DNA of 64,000 nucleotides from Sporosarcina sp. 6E9 (GCF_017921835.1 NZ_JAGEMN010000001.1:1729874-1793873); one strand, 5' to 3'. Shown: positions 16,217-25,186, counted from the first letter of the stretch. A program made the numbers and translations. Notes: generated by a model not told the origin, from the letters alone.

Positions 16217-17770
16217 TCAGATTGTTACGTGGTCTTTCAAATTGCGTCTCAAAATTTTTCCCGTCGTATTTTTAGGTAGTTCATCCAAAAACTCGATATG
16301 CTGCGGGACTTTGTATTTTGCTAATCGCTTTCTGCAATAGCTTTCAAGTGATTCAACGTCTTCCTTGACACCGTCTTTCAAAACGACAAATGCATGAACT
16401 GCTTCACCAAAATCGGAATCCGGAACTCCGATGACTGCGGCTTCGACAACATCTCTATGCTCAAACAATACTTCTTCAACTTCACGAGGATAAACATTAT
16501 AACCGCCCACAATAACCAAATCCTTTTTGCGGTCGACGATATAGAAATACCCATTTTCGTCGCGCCTTGCCAAATCGCCCGTGTAAAGCCATCCATCGCG
16601 TAATGCCGCCGCTGTTTCTTCCGGCATTTTGTAGTAGCCCTTCATGACGTTTGGACCGCGTACGATTAGTTCTCCGACTTCACCAACGGGTACTTCATTG
16701 CCAAGCTCGTCAACGACTTTATTTACGACATTGGTAATATTCGTCCCGATTGACCCTGGAATGCGTTCACGGTCTGTAGGATTGAAGCAAGTCACTGGCG
16801 AAGATTCAGATAAGCCGTATCCTTCCGATACCCTAACATTAAATTTCTTTTCAAAGTTATGGAGAAGTGCGACCGGCAATGAAGATCCACCTGAAATAGA
16901 AAGACGAATGGATTCAAAGTCTTCTTTTCTTCCCTCTGGATACTGATACAAGAAATTATACATTGTCGGAACTCCGGCAAATACCGTCGCTTCTTTATCC
17001 TTTATAATTTTGAATATATCACCTGGGCTGAATCGCGGTACAAGCAATATCGTCGCGCCTTTTAAAAGCGGCGCATTGACAACAACGGTCAGTGCAAAAA
17101 CATGAAAAACAGGTAATGTAGCAACAACGCGGTCATCTTCAGAAAAGCCGAGATAATCCCCCACATCACGCGCATTCGAATAAATGTTTTTATGCGTCAA
17201 CATAGCACCTTTCGGCCTTCCTGTTGTTCCTGATGTATACAAAATGATAGCGGTTTCATTTTCATCAACGTCAACTGGATTAACAGTAGTTATTCCCGCC
17301 CCGATGAGTTGAGTAAATGAACGTACTTTATTTTTCACGCTAGCCGGCAATGCGGCAATCTTTTCCGGGGTCGATGCTTCTGTCTCGCAAATAATATAAT
17401 GTACAACAGTAGGAAATGCACTGGCTGCCTGTTCTACAAGTGGCAATAGCTGGTCCAGCGCAATCACTGCTTTCGCATCACTGTTTTGAATAATGTAAGA
17501 AATTTCATCCGGCGTATAAATCGGGTTCACCGGAATCGCAGTTGCCCCAATCCGCATCGTCGCATAAAGCGAAATTAGAAAATGCGGCGTGTTTCCAAGT
17601 AAAAATGCAATATGATCCCCTTTTTCAATCCCCAAATCTTGAAGTGCTGAAGCAAATTTTGAAACTGACACATCGAATTCCGCATAGGACGTATCTTGAC
17701 CCATGAAATGGTAAGCAATCTTATCCGGTTGTGTCGTCGCTGTTTCGTGAACTCTTGAAACTAGATTCAT
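16217..17770 (-). CDS. lcfB: Long-chain fatty-acid-CoA ligase
   Basis: The 517-residue protein is an ANL-superfamily adenylating enzyme: P-loop ILYTSGTTGRPKGAML (about 176-191), the YGLSESSPV motif, TGDLARRDENGYF, and the hinge VDRKKDLVIVGGYNVYPREVE (the last lysine-containing segment PKNTTGKILRR is catalytic). Size and wording match LcfB/YhfL of bacilli, which activates fatty acids for beta-oxidation. The gene is preceded by a TTGTAT-17-TATAAT promoter and a perfect FadR-type operator, implying derepression by long-chain acyl-CoA (established for FadR in B. subtilis, inferred here). Confidence 0.93.
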   Translation of the reverse strand: MNLVSRVHETATTQPDKIAYHFMGQDTSYAEFDVSVSKFASALQDLGIEKGDHIAFLLGNTPHFLISLYATMRIGATAIPVNPIYTPDEISYIIQNSDAKAVIALDQLLPLVEQAASAFPTVVHYIICETEASTPEKIAALPASVKNKVRSFTQLIGAGITTVNPVDVDENETAIILYTSGTTGRPKGAMLTHKNIYSNARDVGDYLGFSEDDRVVATLPVFHVFALTVVVNAPLLKGATILLVPRFSPGDIFKIIKDKEATVFAGVPTMYNFLYQYPEGRKEDFESIRLSISGGSSLPVALLHNFEKKFNVRVSEGYGLSESSPVTCFNPTDRERIPGSIGTNITNVVNKVVDELGNEVPVGEVGELIVRGPNVMKGYYKMPEETAAALRDGWLYTGDLARRDENGYFYIVDRKKDLVIVGGYNVYPREVEEVLFEHRDVVEAAVIGVPDSDFGEAVHAFVVLKDGVKEDVESLESYCRKRLAKYKVPQHIEFLDELPKNTTGKILRRNLKDHVTI

Positions 17771-17792
17771 TTTCTTCGCATCCCCTTTTCGT

Positions 17793-17810
17793 TGAATGAG
17801 TATTCATTCA
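17793..17810. promoter_or_regulatory. FadR-type operator upstream of lcfB
   Basis: TGAATGAGTATTCATTCA fits the Bacillus FadR consensus TGAATGAMTANTCATTCA as I recall it, with one position outside the degenerate code. It lies 23-40 bases before the lcfB start and downstream of the -10 box, so binding would block early transcription. Confidence 0.85.
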
Positions 17811-17827
17811 GAAACTATACAATTATC

Positions 17828-17856
17828 ATTATATAAGAATAGTGAAAATAATACAA
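17828..17856 (-). promoter_or_regulatory. Sigma-A promoter of lcfB
   Basis: On the minus strand TTGTAT (17851-17856), 17 bases, TATAAT (17828-17833). It is followed by the FadR-type operator about 18 bases downstream. Confidence 0.7.
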
Positions 17857-17885
17857 TCATAATTCAAGAGTTTAGCACCGAGAAC

Positions 17886-19820
17886 TTATCCCGGTGCTTT
17901 AATATGAGCAAGGTAGCGCCAACGAATTAAATAGAAATACCCGATTTGCAAGACGGTAAAGCCGATTAACACCAACATTAATTCCTTCACAATGGATATT
18001 TCCGCGAGTGCATCCCAAACGACTTGCAGGGACAAAAACGCGAATGAACTATGCAGCATAGCCACTCCCCACGGAAAGAAAAATTGAGGGATGAGCTGTC
18101 GGTTGACAATCTTTTTGAATTCACGGTCCGTTAAGCCTAAGCGTTTTAACACTTCGAACTGTTTTCTATCTTGTTCCAGCCGCGTATACAATCGGAAATA
18201 GATGAAGCTGCCTGCAGCCAACAAAAATACGGCGGCAAGTAATAAGCCAATGAATAATAGTAGTGAAAACGTCGTTCGTATGATTGAATAATTTAGCCCC
18301 GGATTATCGAATGTATAGGACAGAGAACTAGACGTGCCAGTTATGAACGTATCATTTATCGTGTCATTAATCGAAAGTCCGATATCTTTTGTTTTTTGCC
18401 ACTCAGGAATGTAGTATGCATAATACGTAAACGACGGCGCTTCATGAATTGTTCCTATCGAAGAAATAGTCACAAAATCTTCGTCATTTAAAATAATGGC
18501 ATTGGTAGAAATAGAGTACGATGAAAATAATTGATGTGGATATGCACCGTCAATCGTAATCGATAGGTTACTATTTTGAAGCCTTGTTTCTACAGTTCGA
18601 TTATTTAAGCTTTTATAAGAAGACGGAGATGGCGGTAAAAATATTGCTTGTCCTTTATTAAGTTGAATAGACAAATGATTAAACGCATTCGCTAATTCGT
18701 TTATATCTGAAACACTAATGATGTCGACGGAACTTCCCGAATAAGTGGATCGTTGCTTCAATACCGGAATCTTTTTACGCGTAAATTGAATTTTATTTTC
18801 TTCGAGCTCCTTGTTCAACATGCTTGTATGTTGTTCTTCGAGCTCGTTTCCTTCATAGCTTATATAAATGAGACCAAGCGGATTCATTTCACGGTATTGG
18901 GAAGCGAAAGATGTTAATGATGCTAGTGTCCCGACCGACATAAATGCGACGGTTGAAACAATCGTCACGATGAAAAACATACGAGCATTCTCCCGCAACC
19001 GCACGATTCCCTCCGAGAACGACAATAGACGGAAATTCCGCCAATAAAATTTACGAGAACTTCTTAGCTTATGTAAAAGCATGGGAACCGAGTCTGTGAA
19101 AAAGTAAAATGTACCGATTGTGGCAAGAGGCGGCAAGAAATAAAGAAGTAGTAGCACAATCGAATTCGAGGTAAATGCAGCCATGGCATAAGATACGCCA
19201 AGAAAAGTAATCCCGATAATACCTTTAACTTTCGAATAGGCATAAAGCTCTTTTTCGTTTCCGTCACCGCGGATTAGATCTGCTATTTTACCCGATTTGA
19301 TAAACACCGGCGCAATAAATGAGATTAGAATAAATAAACTTAAAAAAGCGCCAATTGTTAGAACAAAAGGCTTCCAGGATAAATAAAGCGGCAACGCTGG
19401 CAACAATACGATTTCTTTCACAATCATGAAAAAGAATTTTGAAAAGGTGAAACCTAAAATAATTCCGATTCCAATCGATGTAATGCCAATTAACAGCGTT
19501 TCAATAAAAATCAGTCGATTAATTTGCCTTTTTTCCATCCCAAGATGTAACAGTATTCCAAACTCCTTAGACCTTGCTTGCAAGAAGGCCCGCATGGAAT
19601 AAAATAAAAAGAAAGCCGTAAAGACAAACAAAATAATTTCTGCAATTCCCATGCCCATAATTGCAATCTCTCGTATAAAACGATCTTCAATAGTCGGATG
19701 AAATAACAACATCGAGTACAGAAAAAACACCATTACTGAAAAAACACTTGCCATAAAAAAAGCGGCATAAATACGACGATTTCGAACTACATTACGGTAG
19801 GCGAACTGACGAAAGGTCAT
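17886..19820 (-). CDS. BceB-like FtsX-family ABC transporter permease
   Basis: I chose ATG 19820 ([16 protein letters not shown]) with GGGAGG nine bases upstream; it overlaps the ATPase gene by 29 bases. The ~644-residue protein has ten predicted helices and a large extracellular loop of ~200 residues (about 300-500) between helices 7 and 8, which is the BceB layout. In this family the loop binds peptide antibiotics such as bacitracin-lipid complexes and the transporter acts as both sensor and resistance pump. With the adjoining kinase and regulator it forms a complete Bce module. The target antibiotic cannot be read from sequence. Confidence 0.9.
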   Translation of the reverse strand: MTFRQFAYRNVVRNRRIYAAFFMASVFSVMVFFLYSMLLFHPTIEDRFIREIAIMGMGIAEIILFVFTAFFLFYSMRAFLQARSKEFGILLHLGMEKRQINRLIFIETLLIGITSIGIGIILGFTFSKFFFMIVKEIVLLPALPLYLSWKPFVLTIGAFLSLFILISFIAPVFIKSGKIADLIRGDGNEKELYAYSKVKGIIGITFLGVSYAMAAFTSNSIVLLLLYFLPPLATIGTFYFFTDSVPMLLHKLRSSRKFYWRNFRLLSFSEGIVRLRENARMFFIVTIVSTVAFMSVGTLASLTSFASQYREMNPLGLIYISYEGNELEEQHTSMLNKELEENKIQFTRKKIPVLKQRSTYSGSSVDIISVSDINELANAFNHLSIQLNKGQAIFLPPSPSSYKSLNNRTVETRLQNSNLSITIDGAYPHQLFSSYSISTNAIILNDEDFVTISSIGTIHEAPSFTYYAYYIPEWQKTKDIGLSINDTINDTFITGTSSSLSYTFDNPGLNYSIIRTTFSLLLFIGLLLAAVFLLAAGSFIYFRLYTRLEQDRKQFEVLKRLGLTDREFKKIVNRQLIPQFFFPWGVAMLHSSFAFLSLQVVWDALAEISIVKELMLVLIGFTVLQIGYFYLIRWRYLAHIKAPG

Positions 19821-20568
19821 TCGAGTGGCCTCCCAAAAGTGAGAGCACATTTAAAATCCGTTGAAAAAAAGTTTGTCTGCGCTCGTCTTTATAGATTTCA
19901 TTGAAAAACTCGCCATCTTTTATGAATACGACACGATCGCAATAACTTGCCGCAATTGGATCATGAGTCACCATAATGATTGTTGTTCCTTCTGTTTGAT
20001 TTACCTCGCTTAATAATTCAAGAACCTCTTTTGCTGAAGCCGAATCAAGATTTCCAGTCGGTTCATCTGCCAATATTATCTTTGGCTTATGTACAAGGGC
20101 TCGACCAATAGCCGTCCGCTGTGCTTGTCCTCCTGAGAGTTCATCGGGTCGTTTATCAAGAATTTCAGTCAAGCCTAGCCGATTCGTTAACAATGAGACA
20201 CGTTTTTCCATTTCTTCGATTGAAAATCCATCTAAAGTTAACGGCAAAACAATATTTTCTTCAACTGTTAGCATATTCAATAAGTTGATCTCTTGGAATA
20301 CAAAACCAAGATTGCTTCTTCGAAAAAGTGCTAGATTATTTTCCGTTAACTTTTCTGGTTCAATATTATTGATAAATATACGGCCATATGTTGGTAAATC
20401 AATTGATGAAATAAGGTTCAGCAATGTCGTCTTTCCACTTCCAGAAGGTCCCATTACTGCGACAAACTCACCTTCTAACGCTTCAAAACTCAGTTGATTT
20501 AATGCGCGGTGCATCACTTTTCCTTCATAAATCTTCGTTACTTCCTTCAATGTCACGATTGGTTTCAC
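19792..20568 (-). CDS. BceA-like ABC transporter ATPase
   Basis: The 258-residue protein shows Walker [13 protein letters not shown] (about 40-51), signature [20 protein letters not shown], Walker [17 protein letters not shown] and switch [14 protein letters not shown], all of the LolD/BceA branch. The gene overlaps the kinase gene by 44 bases upstream and the permease gene by 29 bases downstream, which implies tight co-translation. A ~25-residue C-terminal tail after the ABC fold is rich in Arg and Leu. Confidence 0.93.
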   Translation of the reverse strand: MKPIVTLKEVTKIYEGKVMHRALNQLSFEALEGEFVAVMGPSGSGKTTLLNLISSIDLPTYGRIFINNIEPEKLTENNLALFRRSNLGFVFQEINLLNMLTVEENIVLPLTLDGFSIEEMEKRVSLLTNRLGLTEILDKRPDELSGGQAQRTAIGRALVHKPKIILADEPTGNLDSASAKEVLELLSEVNQTEGTTIIMVTHDPIAASYCDRVVFIKDGEFFNEIYKDERRQTFFQRILNVLSLLGGHSNDLSSVRLP

Positions 20569-21574
20569 TGCGCGCTTCCTCCTTCACTTCAACGTTTTCA
20601 AATAGTAAGGATACAGTTGTCCCTGCCCCTAATTCCGATTGGATATTCAACGGGTGCCCTAGTTTATTGCAAACCTCTGAAGCGACATACAATCCCATGC
20701 CAGTCGATTCACCTGTAAGTCTTCCATTCTCTCCTGTGAAAAATGCTTGTGTGACACGATTTAAATCCGATGCCGGAATTCCGACACCTTCATCGCGAAT
20801 CATAAGACAAATCTTGCCCTCGAAGATTTCTGCAGTCAAAAATAGTTTTTTGTTTTTTTCAAATGTGTATTTCACAGCATTCGTGATAAATTGCCCGAGA
20901 ACAATTTTAATCCATTTTCGATCCGTAATCACCACAAAGTTTTCATCGATGGAAACTAAGGGAAACACCCCATTCGTAATTAGTAATCGCTTATGTTCAG
21001 TGACCACTTCTTGAACGAGTTGTTTTAGATTCACGCGCTCGATTGTCATATCTCGTTCAAATGTTTCGAGTCTGGCATTGACAAGAACAGTGTCAAGACC
21101 GATATGTAGGCGGTCGATTTCTTCCTTTATACTATCCCGATCAATTTCCTCTTCTTCCAGTAAAAGATTTATTACCGATATTGGCGTTTTCATTTGATGC
21201 ACCCAATGGTTCATGAATTCAGTTTGCCGACTTTGAGCTGAATACAGCGATTGCACTTCATCCTGATAAATTTTATATAAAGCTCGTGTGTAAGCCGCAG
21301 TTCGAATATGTTCCGGGCCTTGCGTGTGGCGAAGTAATGCATCTTCCATCTTGACCGGCGTCATGACAATCGCTTTATAAAAAAAACGCCGAATGACATA
21401 TTTTCCGCTTAGATAGCCAAAGGTCAATAATAAACTAATAATTATCGAATAAATGGCTGTATCATAATTCCTAAAACCGTCTAACCAAAATAATAATAGA
21501 AGAAATAATATGAGCGCGATTTGAAAAACGATAAACGATAAATGGTCTTTTAAAAAAAGGCGGATTGCCATCAT
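20525..21574 (-). CDS. BceS-like intramembrane-sensing histidine kinase
   Basis: The 349-residue kinase has two closely spaced N-terminal helices (about 14-32 and 38-56) with almost no extracytoplasmic loop, as expected for a kinase that senses through its transporter. The phosphoacceptor is the His in FMNHWVHQMKTPISVIN (about 131). ATPase boxes follow: FITNAVKYT, IRDEGVGIPASDLNRV and GMGLYVASEV. ATG 21574 overlaps the regulator stop codon (ATGA). Confidence 0.92.
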   Translation of the reverse strand: MMAIRLFLKDHLSFIVFQIALILFLLLLFWLDGFRNYDTAIYSIIISLLLTFGYLSGKYVIRRFFYKAIVMTPVKMEDALLRHTQGPEHIRTAAYTRALYKIYQDEVQSLYSAQSRQTEFMNHWVHQMKTPISVINLLLEEEEIDRDSIKEEIDRLHIGLDTVLVNARLETFERDMTIERVNLKQLVQEVVTEHKRLLITNGVFPLVSIDENFVVITDRKWIKIVLGQFITNAVKYTFEKNKKLFLTAEIFEGKICLMIRDEGVGIPASDLNRVTQAFFTGENGRLTGESTGMGLYVASEVCNKLGHPLNIQSELGAGTTVSLLFENVEVKEEARSETNRDIEGSNEDL

Positions 21575-22275
21575 AATTCTTCCCCTGCAGGAATGAAGCG
21601 ATATCCTGCTCCCCGTACTGTTTCTATGGTCGATTTGACGTTATAATCTGCTAGTTTTTTCCGGACCCTTGTCATGTTAACATTTAGCGTGTTTTCGTCG
21701 ACAAATGATTGATCGTCCCATAGTTGCTCGAGTAGGATTTCGCGTGAAATCACTTTTGGGGACGCTTCGAGCAATAGTTCTAATATGACGCATTCTTTTT
21801 TCTGCAATGGAACAATTTCATCACCGACATGAAGCTCCATTCGTTCGATATATAAGTTGAGTGTGCCGATTTTGATAGTTCGTTCGGATTGCACCGACGC
21901 ATACTCCCCAAATGATCTACGTAAATGACTTCTAATTTTAGCGAGGACAATTTCATAGTGAAATGGCTTGGTGATAAAATCGTCGCCGCCGTTTTCAAGG
22001 GCGAAGACTTGGTCCATGTCGCCAGAACGTGCGGAAATGAATATGATTGGGCATGTGGTGTGTGTGCGTAATTGACGGCACCAATAATAACCGTCGTATG
22101 AAGGTAAATTTATATCGAGAAGGATTAAATGCGGATCAAATGCGAGGCATTCCTCCGTTACGCGATCAAAGTCGGCGATGATAGCTACGTCATATTGATA
22201 CTTACGCAGTGTTTCCGCGAGTAACTGAGCAATTTTACGATCGTCTTCAACAATGAATATACGATGTTTCTCCAT
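21571..22275 (-). CDS. BceR-like OmpR-family response regulator
   Basis: The 234-residue protein has a receiver domain (VEDDRKIAQLL; phosphorylated Asp in LILLDINLPSYDGY, about 54; Lys in FITKPFHYE) and a winged-helix DNA-binding domain ending RKKLADYNVKSTIETVRGAG. It is the first gene of the four-gene Bce-like operon (regulator, kinase, ATPase, permease). ATG 22275 follows AAGGAGATTG. The operator was not identified in the upstream ~100 bases. Confidence 0.93.
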   Translation of the reverse strand: MEKHRIFIVEDDRKIAQLLAETLRKYQYDVAIIADFDRVTEECLAFDPHLILLDINLPSYDGYYWCRQLRTHTTCPIIFISARSGDMDQVFALENGGDDFITKPFHYEIVLAKIRSHLRRSFGEYASVQSERTIKIGTLNLYIERMELHVGDEIVPLQKKECVILELLLEASPKVISREILLEQLWDDQSFVDENTLNVNMTRVRKKLADYNVKSTIETVRGAGYRFIPAGEEL

Positions 22276-22422
22276 GTGTTCAATCTCCTTTCAGCAGTAT
22301 TCCTATTATAACCTAGATTAGCACTGAATGCCTGCTTCGCTTTCACCTATAATATGGATTTAATGTTTGTAATATAAATAAAGGTATAGAAAAGTTAGTT
22401 TATAAAAAAGTTAAAAAGAAAA

Positions 22423-22449
22423 GTACAGAAGGGATTTCACCTTCTGTAC
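22423..22449 (-). terminator. Leftward terminator downstream of lplJ
   Basis: GTACAGAAGG (22423-22432) pairs with CCTTCTGTAC (22440-22449), followed on the minus strand by TTTTCTTTTT. It lies about 275 bases beyond lplJ, so the transcript would include the repeat. Confidence 0.75.
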
Positions 22450-22504
22450 CTGCCTAAAAGCAATTGAAAAATCCATTATTCAGATCCTCACTTTTAATTG
22501 AACC

Positions 22505-22584
22505 GTTGATTTCCGTTGCGTGCGGACGCTTTCCTGCGGGCATCCACCGGGGTCTCCTCGTCGCTGCCCTCCACTTCAATCAAC
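22505..22584. repeat. 80-bp dispersed-type intergenic repeat with inverted ends
   Basis: The segment begins GTTGATTTCCGTTGCG and ends CACTTCAATCAAC, so GTTGATT and AATCAAC form inverted ends. The interior GGACGCTTTCCTGCGGGC and GGTCTCCTCGTCGCTGCCC is GC-rich against AT-rich flanks. From memory, elements with these ends and a GCTTTCCGCGGGC core are scattered in intergenic regions of many Bacillaceae and Planococcaceae. No coding capacity. Confidence 0.7.
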
Positions 22585-22724
22585 TACTTTCACTAAAGAT
22601 GGAAAGAAATATTGATTGTTACACCATCCAATGATTGATCGTAGAAACCTCAATAATCTTTCAAGATAAACCAACTTCTAAGTGGAGTTCAAAGAACGCT
22701 ATCTCTCACACTGACATTCACTAA

Positions 22725-23717
22725 TCAATAAATCAGCTGCAAAAACTCTTCTCTTGTTATTCCGCCAAGGTATGTAGAAATGTCTAGATTAGAAACTGCT
22801 TCGTTGATTGCTTCGCGGTTGTATTGAACGCCTTTTAACTTCTCTGTAATAACGCCGACTTCCCCGACACCGAAAAAGTCCCCGAATATAACGACGTCTT
22901 CAATGATCCCTTTATTCACTTGAAGTCTTACATCGATGCTACCGACAGGGAAACGGTGTGAGTGTTGCATGTTGAATTTAGGTGATTTACCGAAGTTCCA
23001 ATCCCAATTTGCATACCGTTCTCTTGATAACTCATGAATGTTTTCCCAGTCTTCTTCTGTCAATTCACGGTATTTAATATTTTCTTCACCACCGAAAATT
23101 GAATTCAAGATTTCTTGACGGAACTGTTCAATCGGCATCGGTTCTTCTAGAAATTCAGAAATGTTAGCGACGCGACTTCGTATTGATTTGATGCCTTTCG
23201 ATTCGATCTTATCTTTTCGCACTTTTAAGGCAGACACTACTGTATCAATTTCCGTGTCAAACATTAAAGTACCGTGGCTGAACATCCGGCCTTGTGTTGC
23301 AAACTGTGCGTTTCCAGAAATTTTACGTCCTTCTACGAGGAGATCGTTGCGGCCTATCAATTCTGCTTTAACACCCATCTTTGCCAACGCTTCAACGACT
23401 GGCTCGGTGAATTTTTTAAAGTTGCGGAATGATTCTCCATCATCTTTCGTGATAAAACTATAATTCAAGTTGCCTAAATCATGGTAGACAGCGCCACCAC
23501 CGGAAAGACGTCGAACAATTTTAATGCCATTTTCTTCAACAAAGTCTGTATCAATTTCTTCTACCGTGTTTTGATTTTTCCCTATGATGATGGAGGGCTC
23601 GTTGATGTAGAACAGAAGAAATGAATCTTCATTTATGTCCATCGTTCGAAGCACGTACTCCTCTATCGCGAGATTAATTTGCGGATCTGTAATTCCTTTA
23701 TTGTCTATGAAATGCAT
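22725..23717 (-). CDS. lplJ: Lipoate-protein ligase
   Basis: The 330-residue protein shows the LplA/LplJ pattern: PSIIIGKNQNTVEEID (about 41-56), RRLSGGGAVYHDLGNLNYSF (about 70-89) and KISGNAQF (about 132-139) with the catalytic lysine. It adenylates lipoate or octanoate and transfers it to E2 and GcvH domains. The C-terminal accessory domain (about 245-330) is present, so length is complete. ATG 23717 follows GAGGAGGAG. The neighbourhood with yhfH and lcfB matches the lplJ region of B. subtilis. Confidence 0.93.
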   Translation of the reverse strand: MHFIDNKGITDPQINLAIEEYVLRTMDINEDSFLLFYINEPSIIIGKNQNTVEEIDTDFVEENGIKIVRRLSGGGAVYHDLGNLNYSFITKDDGESFRNFKKFTEPVVEALAKMGVKAELIGRNDLLVEGRKISGNAQFATQGRMFSHGTLMFDTEIDTVVSALKVRKDKIESKGIKSIRSRVANISEFLEEPMPIEQFRQEILNSIFGGEENIKYRELTEEDWENIHELSRERYANWDWNFGKSPKFNMQHSHRFPVGSIDVRLQVNKGIIEDVVIFGDFFGVGEVGVITEKLKGVQYNREAINEAVSNLDISTYLGGITREEFLQLIY

Positions 23718-23850
23718 AGCAATCGCTCCTCCTCTATTGACTCAATTATATTTTATCTGAAAACTAAAGAAATGTATTGACATTTGATTCGCTGTTATAA
23801 TACACTACTATTAATAGTTACAGTGCTAGTACAGAAAGGAGTTGATGACC

Positions 23851-23976
23851 ATGTTAGTAAACGTTATCGAATTTTTTAAAAGTCTACCTGCGAAAGTTTG
23901 TGTTAGCTGCAAAGAAGAATTTGCGGAACAACACGATTGCTACACGAACAAATGCAACAAATGCAACGTATTATAA
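23851..23976 (+). CDS. yhfH: YhfH-family zinc-ribbon microprotein, copy 1
   Basis: A 41-residue protein starting MLVNVIEFFKSLPAKVCVSC with cysteine pairs CVSC and CNKC around EQHDCY: a small zinc-ribbon fold matching YhfH. ATG 23851 follows AAAGGAGTTGATG. A TATAAT box lies about 40 bases upstream. The B. subtilis gene also sits beside lplJ. Function unknown. Confidence 0.82.
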   Translation: MLVNVIEFFKSLPAKVCVSCKEEFAEQHDCYTNKCNKCNVL

Positions 23977-24027
23977 AGGACATAGACCACTACCCTTTAA
24001 CCATTACTAGCAAAGGAGATGAACTAG

Positions 24028-24153
24028 ATGATTGAAAACATTATAGAGTTCTTTAAAAACTTGCCTCCAAAAAAATGTACGAATTGCGGTGAAGAAATTG
24101 TTGAACAACATGAATGCTACGGAAATACATGCGATTCGTGTAACGCTTTATAG
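24028..24153 (+). CDS. yhfH: YhfH-family zinc-ribbon microprotein, copy 2
   Basis: A 41-residue paralogue of the preceding gene, 51 bases downstream and with its own AAAGGAG site. It starts MIENIIEFFKNLPPKKCTNC and keeps all cysteines (CTNCGEE, EQHECY, CDSC). About half the residues match copy 1, so this is an old tandem duplication. A strong terminator follows. Confidence 0.82.
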   Translation: MIENIIEFFKNLPPKKCTNCGEEIVEQHECYGNTCDSCNAL

Positions 24154-24173
24154 TTATATAGATAAAAATAATT

Positions 24174-24216
24174 AGCAGCTATGGAACTAGTAACATTCCG
24201 ATAGCTGCTTTTTTTT
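24174..24216. terminator. Bidirectional terminator after the yhfH pair
   Basis: AGCAGCTAT (24174-24182) pairs with ATAGCTGCT (24201-24209), followed by eight T residues on the plus strand and an AT-rich tail on the minus strand. Confidence 0.85.
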
Positions 24217-25072
24217 ATTCATTATATAATATATCAGGTCGATTGGTAAAAATTCCTTTTGCTCCGATTTTTTGCATCTTCTTTGCAACGTCTACATCTT
24301 GCACATCGGTTGCATAGACGAGCAAACCTTTATCATTCATCTCTTGTATGAAATCCTGATTAAGCAACTTATGGCCGATACCTATAGCCGAGCTATATGT
24401 TAATAGATTATCTAATTCTTTCTTTGAGAGTTCCGCAGTTTCGCCTTCTTCGAATGTTATTAATTTCAACAACAGAATATCTTCATTCAATTCATGCACC
24501 TGCTTCAACATTTTTTCATAGAACGAGTGAACAACCACTTTGGGTTTCTTGTCTTGATCCGCAGTGCTTATGATTTCATATTCTTTCAACAAATCGACGA
24601 GCTTTTCTTCTATGCCACGATTATTTTTGGACTCTTTTAATTCAATCATGAAATTCATTTGGTCCCCAAATTGATCAAAAACCTCTCGCAATGTGGGTAC
24701 TTTATAAGCTTCTGCTACGGGATTTCTTTCTCTTTCCTTATGTCCGGTGTTCACAGAGAGCTCCTTTAGTTGGGCAAGTGTATAAGTCCCGATATCACCG
24801 CTTCCCTCTGTCGTCTTTGCCACATCCTCATCATGCATAACGACTATTTCGCCGTCTTTTGTTAAATGTATGTCCAGTTCTATGTAATTGGCATTCATTT
24901 CTTCCGCGAGTTGGAAAGATGCAGGCGTATTTTCTGGCGCATAAGCTGATGCTCCTCGGTGCGCAATAATTTGAAAATCTTCATCTGGTGTTCTCTCTGT
25001 ATCGGTCTTTTCTTGGCTGCACCCTGCCAAACAGAAGATGACGCTAGCAATCCCAATGATTATTCTTTTCAA
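24215..25072 (-). CDS. Lipoprotein glycerophosphodiester phosphodiesterase
   Basis: The 285-residue protein begins with a lipoprotein signal (MKRIIIGIASVIFCLAGC, lipobox LAGC) and so is anchored outside the membrane. The GDPD domain shows IIAHRGASAYAPENT (His and Arg of the active site), IELDIHLTKDGEIVVMHDED and, later, MIELKESKNN and KGIFTNRPD. It hydrolyses glycerophosphodiesters from lipids or teichoic acid to glycerol-3-phosphate, which GlpD encoded at 49.7 kb could oxidise. Possibly functions in phosphate or lipid scavenging; no PhoP box was seen. Confidence 0.9.
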   Translation of the reverse strand: MKRIIIGIASVIFCLAGCSQEKTDTERTPDEDFQIIAHRGASAYAPENTPASFQLAEEMNANYIELDIHLTKDGEIVVMHDEDVAKTTEGSGDIGTYTLAQLKELSVNTGHKERERNPVAEAYKVPTLREVFDQFGDQMNFMIELKESKNNRGIEEKLVDLLKEYEIISTADQDKKPKVVVHSFYEKMLKQVHELNEDILLLKLITFEEGETAELSKKELDNLLTYSSAIGIGHKLLNQDFIQEMNDKGLLVYATDVQDVDVAKKMQKIGAKGIFTNRPDILYNE

Positions 25073-25109
25073 TGAAATCGCCTCCTACCTTCTGTATTCC
25101 CCTTCTGTA

Positions 25110-25186
25110 CCAATAGAAACTAATCGAGTAGGAGACTAACCATTAATGGACTTTCACCCACTAGCGATTACCCATGCCGGGCACAC
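25110..25186 (-). mobile_element. Probable 5' remnant of a group II intron
   Basis: Read on the minus strand from 25186 the sequence is GTGTGCCCGGCATGGGT, a short variable part, then CTAGTGGGTGAAAGTCC. From memory this closely resembles the conserved 5' end and early domain I of bacterial group II introns (GTGYGCCCGGCATGGGT and GGGTGAAAGTCC). Nothing resembling domain V or an intron-encoded reverse transcriptase follows before the phosphodiesterase gene, so it is a fragment. Confidence 0.55.

Larger units (their letters stand above)
22276..22724. other. 449-bp gene-free interval between bce-like operon and lplJ
   Basis: No open frame with a ribosome site was seen on either strand. It contains a leftward terminator (22423-22449) and an 80-bp dispersed-type repeat (22505-22584). 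The rest is AT-rich with no recognisable structure. Confidence 0.7.

Noticed and set aside
22276..22724. Possible small RNA or gene in the 449-bp gap
   Set aside because: Apart from the repeat and terminator no promoter-like pair or start codon with a ribosome site was seen.
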